Below, piece by piece: positions 6,000-7,488 of a stretch of DNA of 7,488 bases (position 1 is its first letter; the number at the start of each line of letters is the position of its first letter). Origin of the DNA: RGIG8700 sp045535635 (lineage in GTDB: Bacteria > Bacillota > Clostridia > RGIG6154); NCBI GenBank assembly GCA_045535635.1, contig JAZSLZ010000069.1, forward strand, positions 1 to 7,488, read 5' to 3'. The notes under the pieces were generated by a model that had not been told where the DNA came from, did not search any database, and worked only from the letters and a program-made list of their open reading frames with translations. The translations under genes were made by a program, and so were the position numbers.

Positions 6000-7194
6000 A
6001 CTTTTTAAGAAAATTATTCATTCTTTGAACAAAAAGCAAGAAGCTTTCTTCTGCATCTGCACAGGCAACATACAATTTGTGGCGGTTAATAATCTTAAAT
6101 ATTGGTTCTTTGTGATTTTTACAAAGCTCAGAGGTTGTTTTACGAATATCTTGCGAAAGATAAAGGGAACTAGAATTTAAAAACGGAAGCTTACTACGCT
6201 TGTTCAGAAAAAGCCATTTAAGGCAGGAGGGATTAAGAAGATCTGAAGAGTTTTTTATGTTATAGGCTTCACAAAGGCTGAAAACCTCTGTTAAACAGGG
6301 TTTATAGTATAAATTATAGTCTATGAAAAACTCTTCAGTAGCTTCAATATCTTTTTCGGTTTTATATTCAAAAGAAGAAAGATTTAACAAAAGGTTACAG
6401 CAATAGCTTCTGACGAATGAGTTAAAATCAAGTCTATCGTTCATAAGATCAGGGTATGAGCTACATTTTTGCATAAAAAACAAGTGGGAGTTTGATATAC
6501 TTTTATTACTGACAGCAGAAGCGACTATGTGTGGCGGAAGTAACATTGACGCTTTCCCCTGACTTAACAGGCAATTTATGAATGAATCACCTGCCACAGG
6601 AAAACTGCACTTAAATTCCGATGGCTTAATGCTTTCAATTTCTCTTTCTATCTCAAAAAATTCAGCTCTGTTCTCTGAAATAGTAATATATTCATCGCCT
6701 GAAATTTTATATAAATCGCAGAATGGTTCGCCCATATATGCGTACGGAAGAGCGAAAATGTTAAGCAGACAGTTCATATCCATTTTAAGAGGAAAATCTT
6801 TGTTTGAAAGTATATCTGAAGCTTTATCTGAAAAAAGAAATCCACTTTCTGTTTTTGCAAGATAGACAGTTTTTGAACAGTTTTTGTCGGTAAAAATATG
6901 TAAGTTCTTATTGATTTCGTCATAAATTACAACCACAAAAAAGCCCTCAAGAAGAAGTATGAAATCGGTACCCATATCAAGAAACAACGTCATTAAAATA
7001 TCTTCGTTTGAATTATCTTTTATATTCTTCTCTTCTTTCAGCTTTCTTATATTGTTAATATTCCCTGTATATGCAAGGAAACAACCCTCACGGTTGCAAA
7101 ATATAGCACTACTATCCCATATTACAATGTTTTTGTTCTTATAAATACAATTATCTGCACAAAGATCGTTTTTATAACTGCAAATGCCAAACAA
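5974..7194 (-). CDS. Asparagine-synthetase-like protein, probably non-catalytic (no Cys nucleophile, no PP-loop)
   Basis: A 406-residue intact frame with the overall plan of glutamine-dependent asparagine synthetase (AsnB, usually 550-630 residues) but stripped of its active sites. The N-terminal part (1 to about 180) follows the class II glutaminase fold. MFGI stands where enzymes have MCGI, so the catalytic Cys is Phe. YTGNINN (42-48) stands for YNGEIYN, EGFFVVVIYD (83-92) for the 'GMFAFAIWD' strand, TDKNCSKTVYLA (102-113) for 'RDRxGxKPLYYA', LFSDKASD (120-127) for 'LFASEIKA' and KISGDEYITI for 'KLPPGHYLTI'. The SGGxDSS ATP loop and about 120 flanking residues are missing. The C-terminal third still resembles AsnB, as in KRSKLPF (332-338) and EPIFKIINRHKL. 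The start is TTG at 7194, eight bases after AAGGAGG. A GTG at 7203 is in frame but overlaps that site. Residue numbers are from TTG. Its role is unknown; candidates are a regulator, a binding protein or a decaying paralogue. Confidence 0.75.
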   Translation of the reverse strand: MFGICSYKNDLCADNCIYKNKNIVIWDSSAIFCNREGCFLAYTGNINNIRKLKEEKNIKDNSNEDILMTLFLDMGTDFILLLEGFFVVVIYDEINKNLHIFTDKNCSKTVYLAKTESGFLFSDKASDILSNKDFPLKMDMNCLLNIFALPYAYMGEPFCDLYKISGDEYITISENRAEFFEIEREIESIKPSEFKCSFPVAGDSFINCLLSQGKASMLLPPHIVASAVSNKSISNSHLFFMQKCSSYPDLMNDRLDFNSFVRSYCCNLLLNLSSFEYKTEKDIEATEEFFIDYNLYYKPCLTEVFSLCEAYNIKNSSDLLNPSCLKWLFLNKRSKLPFLNSSSLYLSQDIRKTTSELCKNHKEPIFKIINRHKLYVACADAEESFLLFVQRMNNFLKKFRPDLKFF

Positions 7195-7202
7195 CTCAAG
7201 CA

Positions 7203-7209
7203 CCTCCTT
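7203..7209 (-). promoter_or_regulatory. Ribosome binding site fixing the TTG start of the asparagine-synthetase-like gene
   Basis: A perfect AAGGAGG on the minus strand. It stands eight bases before TTG at 7194-7192. The GTG at 7203-7201 begins on its last G and cannot be used from this site. Choosing TTG makes the protein begin M-F-G-I, exactly aligned with the M-C-G-I start of asparagine synthetases, which independently supports the choice. Confidence 0.85.
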
Positions 7210-7274
7210 AAGTCATTTTATTCTTTTGCCTCTTTTCTGTTACAGTTTAATCTACAAATTTTTCAAAAAAACTA

Positions 7275-7303
7275 TAGACAAATCAAAAATAGTGTGTTAT
7301 AAT
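7275..7303 (+). promoter_or_regulatory. Sigma-A promoter of the tRNA-Ala gene
   Basis: TAGACA (7275-7280; five of six matches to TTGACA), a 17-base spacer, then a perfect TATAAT (7298-7303) preceded by TG one base upstream (extended -10). Transcription would start near 7310, giving a leader of about 13 bases before the mature tRNA. This is the strongest promoter in the window, as expected for a stable RNA. Confidence 0.9.
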
Positions 7304-7322
7304 CATCAAGTAAATTAAATAT

Positions 7323-7398
7323 GGGGGTGTAGCTCAGCTGGGAGAGCACCTGCCTTGCAAGCAGGGGGTCAGGAGTTCGATTCTCCTCATCTCCACCA
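7323..7398 (+). tRNA. tRNA-Ala (anticodon UGC)
   Basis: A complete 76-base cloverleaf. Acceptor arm GGGGGTG (7323-7329) pairs with CATCTCC (7388-7394), D arm GCTC/GAGC, anticodon arm CCTGC/GCAGG with loop CTTGCAA, a five-base variable loop, and T arm AGGAG/CTCCT around TTCGATT. Anticodon TGC is at 7356-7358. The third acceptor pair is G3-U70, the identity element that alanyl-tRNA synthetase recognises. The 3' CCA is encoded in the DNA (7396-7398). Its own promoter and terminator flank it, so it is a single-gene unit. Confidence 0.98.
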
Positions 7399-7406
7399 CA
7401 AAAAAT

Positions 7407-7432
7407 GCCATACGAAAGTATGGTGTTTTTTT
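7407..7432 (+). terminator. Intrinsic terminator of the tRNA-Ala unit
   Basis: GCCATAC (7407-7413), a GAAA tetraloop (7414-7417), GTATGGT (7418-7424), then G and seven T (7426-7432). Six A at 7400-7405 pair with the T run and extend the stem, so the hairpin could also stop transcription arriving from the right. It begins nine bases after the CCA end of the tRNA. Confidence 0.93.
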
Positions 7433-7449
7433 GTGGTTAAATTCATTCA

Positions 7450-7464
7450 AGGAGAATCGAACTC
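7450..7464 (-). repeat. Inverted 15-bp copy of the tRNA-Ala T-arm
   Basis: On the minus strand this reads GAGTTCGATTCTCCT, identical to 7373-7387 on the plus strand, which is the 3' part of the T stem, the T loop and the closing stem. Similarity stops on both sides, and only three of the five T-stem pairs can form. It is not a functional tRNA. It could be a fragment left by a rearrangement or the edge of a dispersed repeat that continues beyond the window. The remaining bases to 7488 show no start codon with a ribosome binding site, so I call no gene there. Confidence 0.6.
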
Positions 7465-7488
7465 AAGGTGAGCAACGAGCGTAAAGAA

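Noticed and set aside
6578..6865. Plus-strand open frame of 95 codons
   Set aside because: It lies wholly antisense to the asparagine-synthetase-like gene, has no ribosome binding site and no recognisable domain; it is a shadow frame.
7195..7203. GTG at 7203 as start of the asparagine-synthetase-like gene
   Set aside because: It overlaps the last base of AAGGAGG, leaving no spacer. TTG at 7194 has ideal spacing and aligns with the family's first residues.
7373..7464. Phage or island attL/attR pair at the tRNA
   Set aside because: The two copies are inverted, only 63 bp apart and have no integrase between them; true att sites are direct repeats flanking an element.
7441..7488. Start of a further gene at the right edge
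   Set aside because: The frame R-I-E-L-K-V-S-N-E-R-K-E is open, but only 48 bases remain, no start codon has a ribosome binding site, and part of it is the inverted T-arm copy.

Overview
The window looks like chromosomal DNA of a low-GC, probably endospore-forming Clostridia-type Firmicute. The evidence is AT-rich sequence, strong AAGGAGG-type ribosome binding sites, frequent non-ATG starts, a SpoIID-like cell-wall protein and a Gram-positive style three-part ABC exporter. Genus cannot be read from the sequence.

Layout. Positions 1-2825 (minus strand) hold a tightly coupled exporter operon: membrane-fusion adaptor (TTG start), ABC ATPase, and the N-terminal 130 codons of a MacB-type permease that runs off the window's left end. 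Successive genes overlap by ATGA. A 98-bp divergent promoter region follows. It carries a perfect tandem 11-bp direct repeat where the exporter operon's -35 box should be. Positions 2924-5999 (plus strand) hold a three-gene envelope cassette: a small carboxypeptidase-regulatory-like beta-sandwich protein, a SpoIID-like protein with four peptidoglycan-binding repeats, and a NodB-type polysaccharide deacetylase. The first two genes are separated by 240 bp packed with about ten miniature hairpins. The last two are joined by a 5-bp overlap at which the deacetylase seems to start on ATT.

Positions 5974-7194 (minus strand) encode a 406-residue asparagine-synthetase-like protein. It overlaps the deacetylase tail to tail by 26 bp. 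It starts M-F-G-I where active enzymes have M-C-G-I, and it lacks the ATP-pyrophosphatase loop, so it looks like a non-catalytic descendant with an intact reading frame. Positions 7275-7432 are a complete tRNA-Ala(UGC) transcription unit with promoter, CCA-encoding tRNA and intrinsic terminator. Beyond it lies an inverted 15-bp copy of the tRNA T-arm.

How the genes may work together (inference): the plus-strand cassette probably remodels peptidoglycan or another envelope glycan, with SpoIID-like glycan cleavage or binding, deacetylation and a small accessory protein. The exporter is a separate unit, probably controlled by a regulator that reads the direct repeat. The most unusual items are the hairpin array, the dead asparagine-synthetase-like protein and the ATT start.
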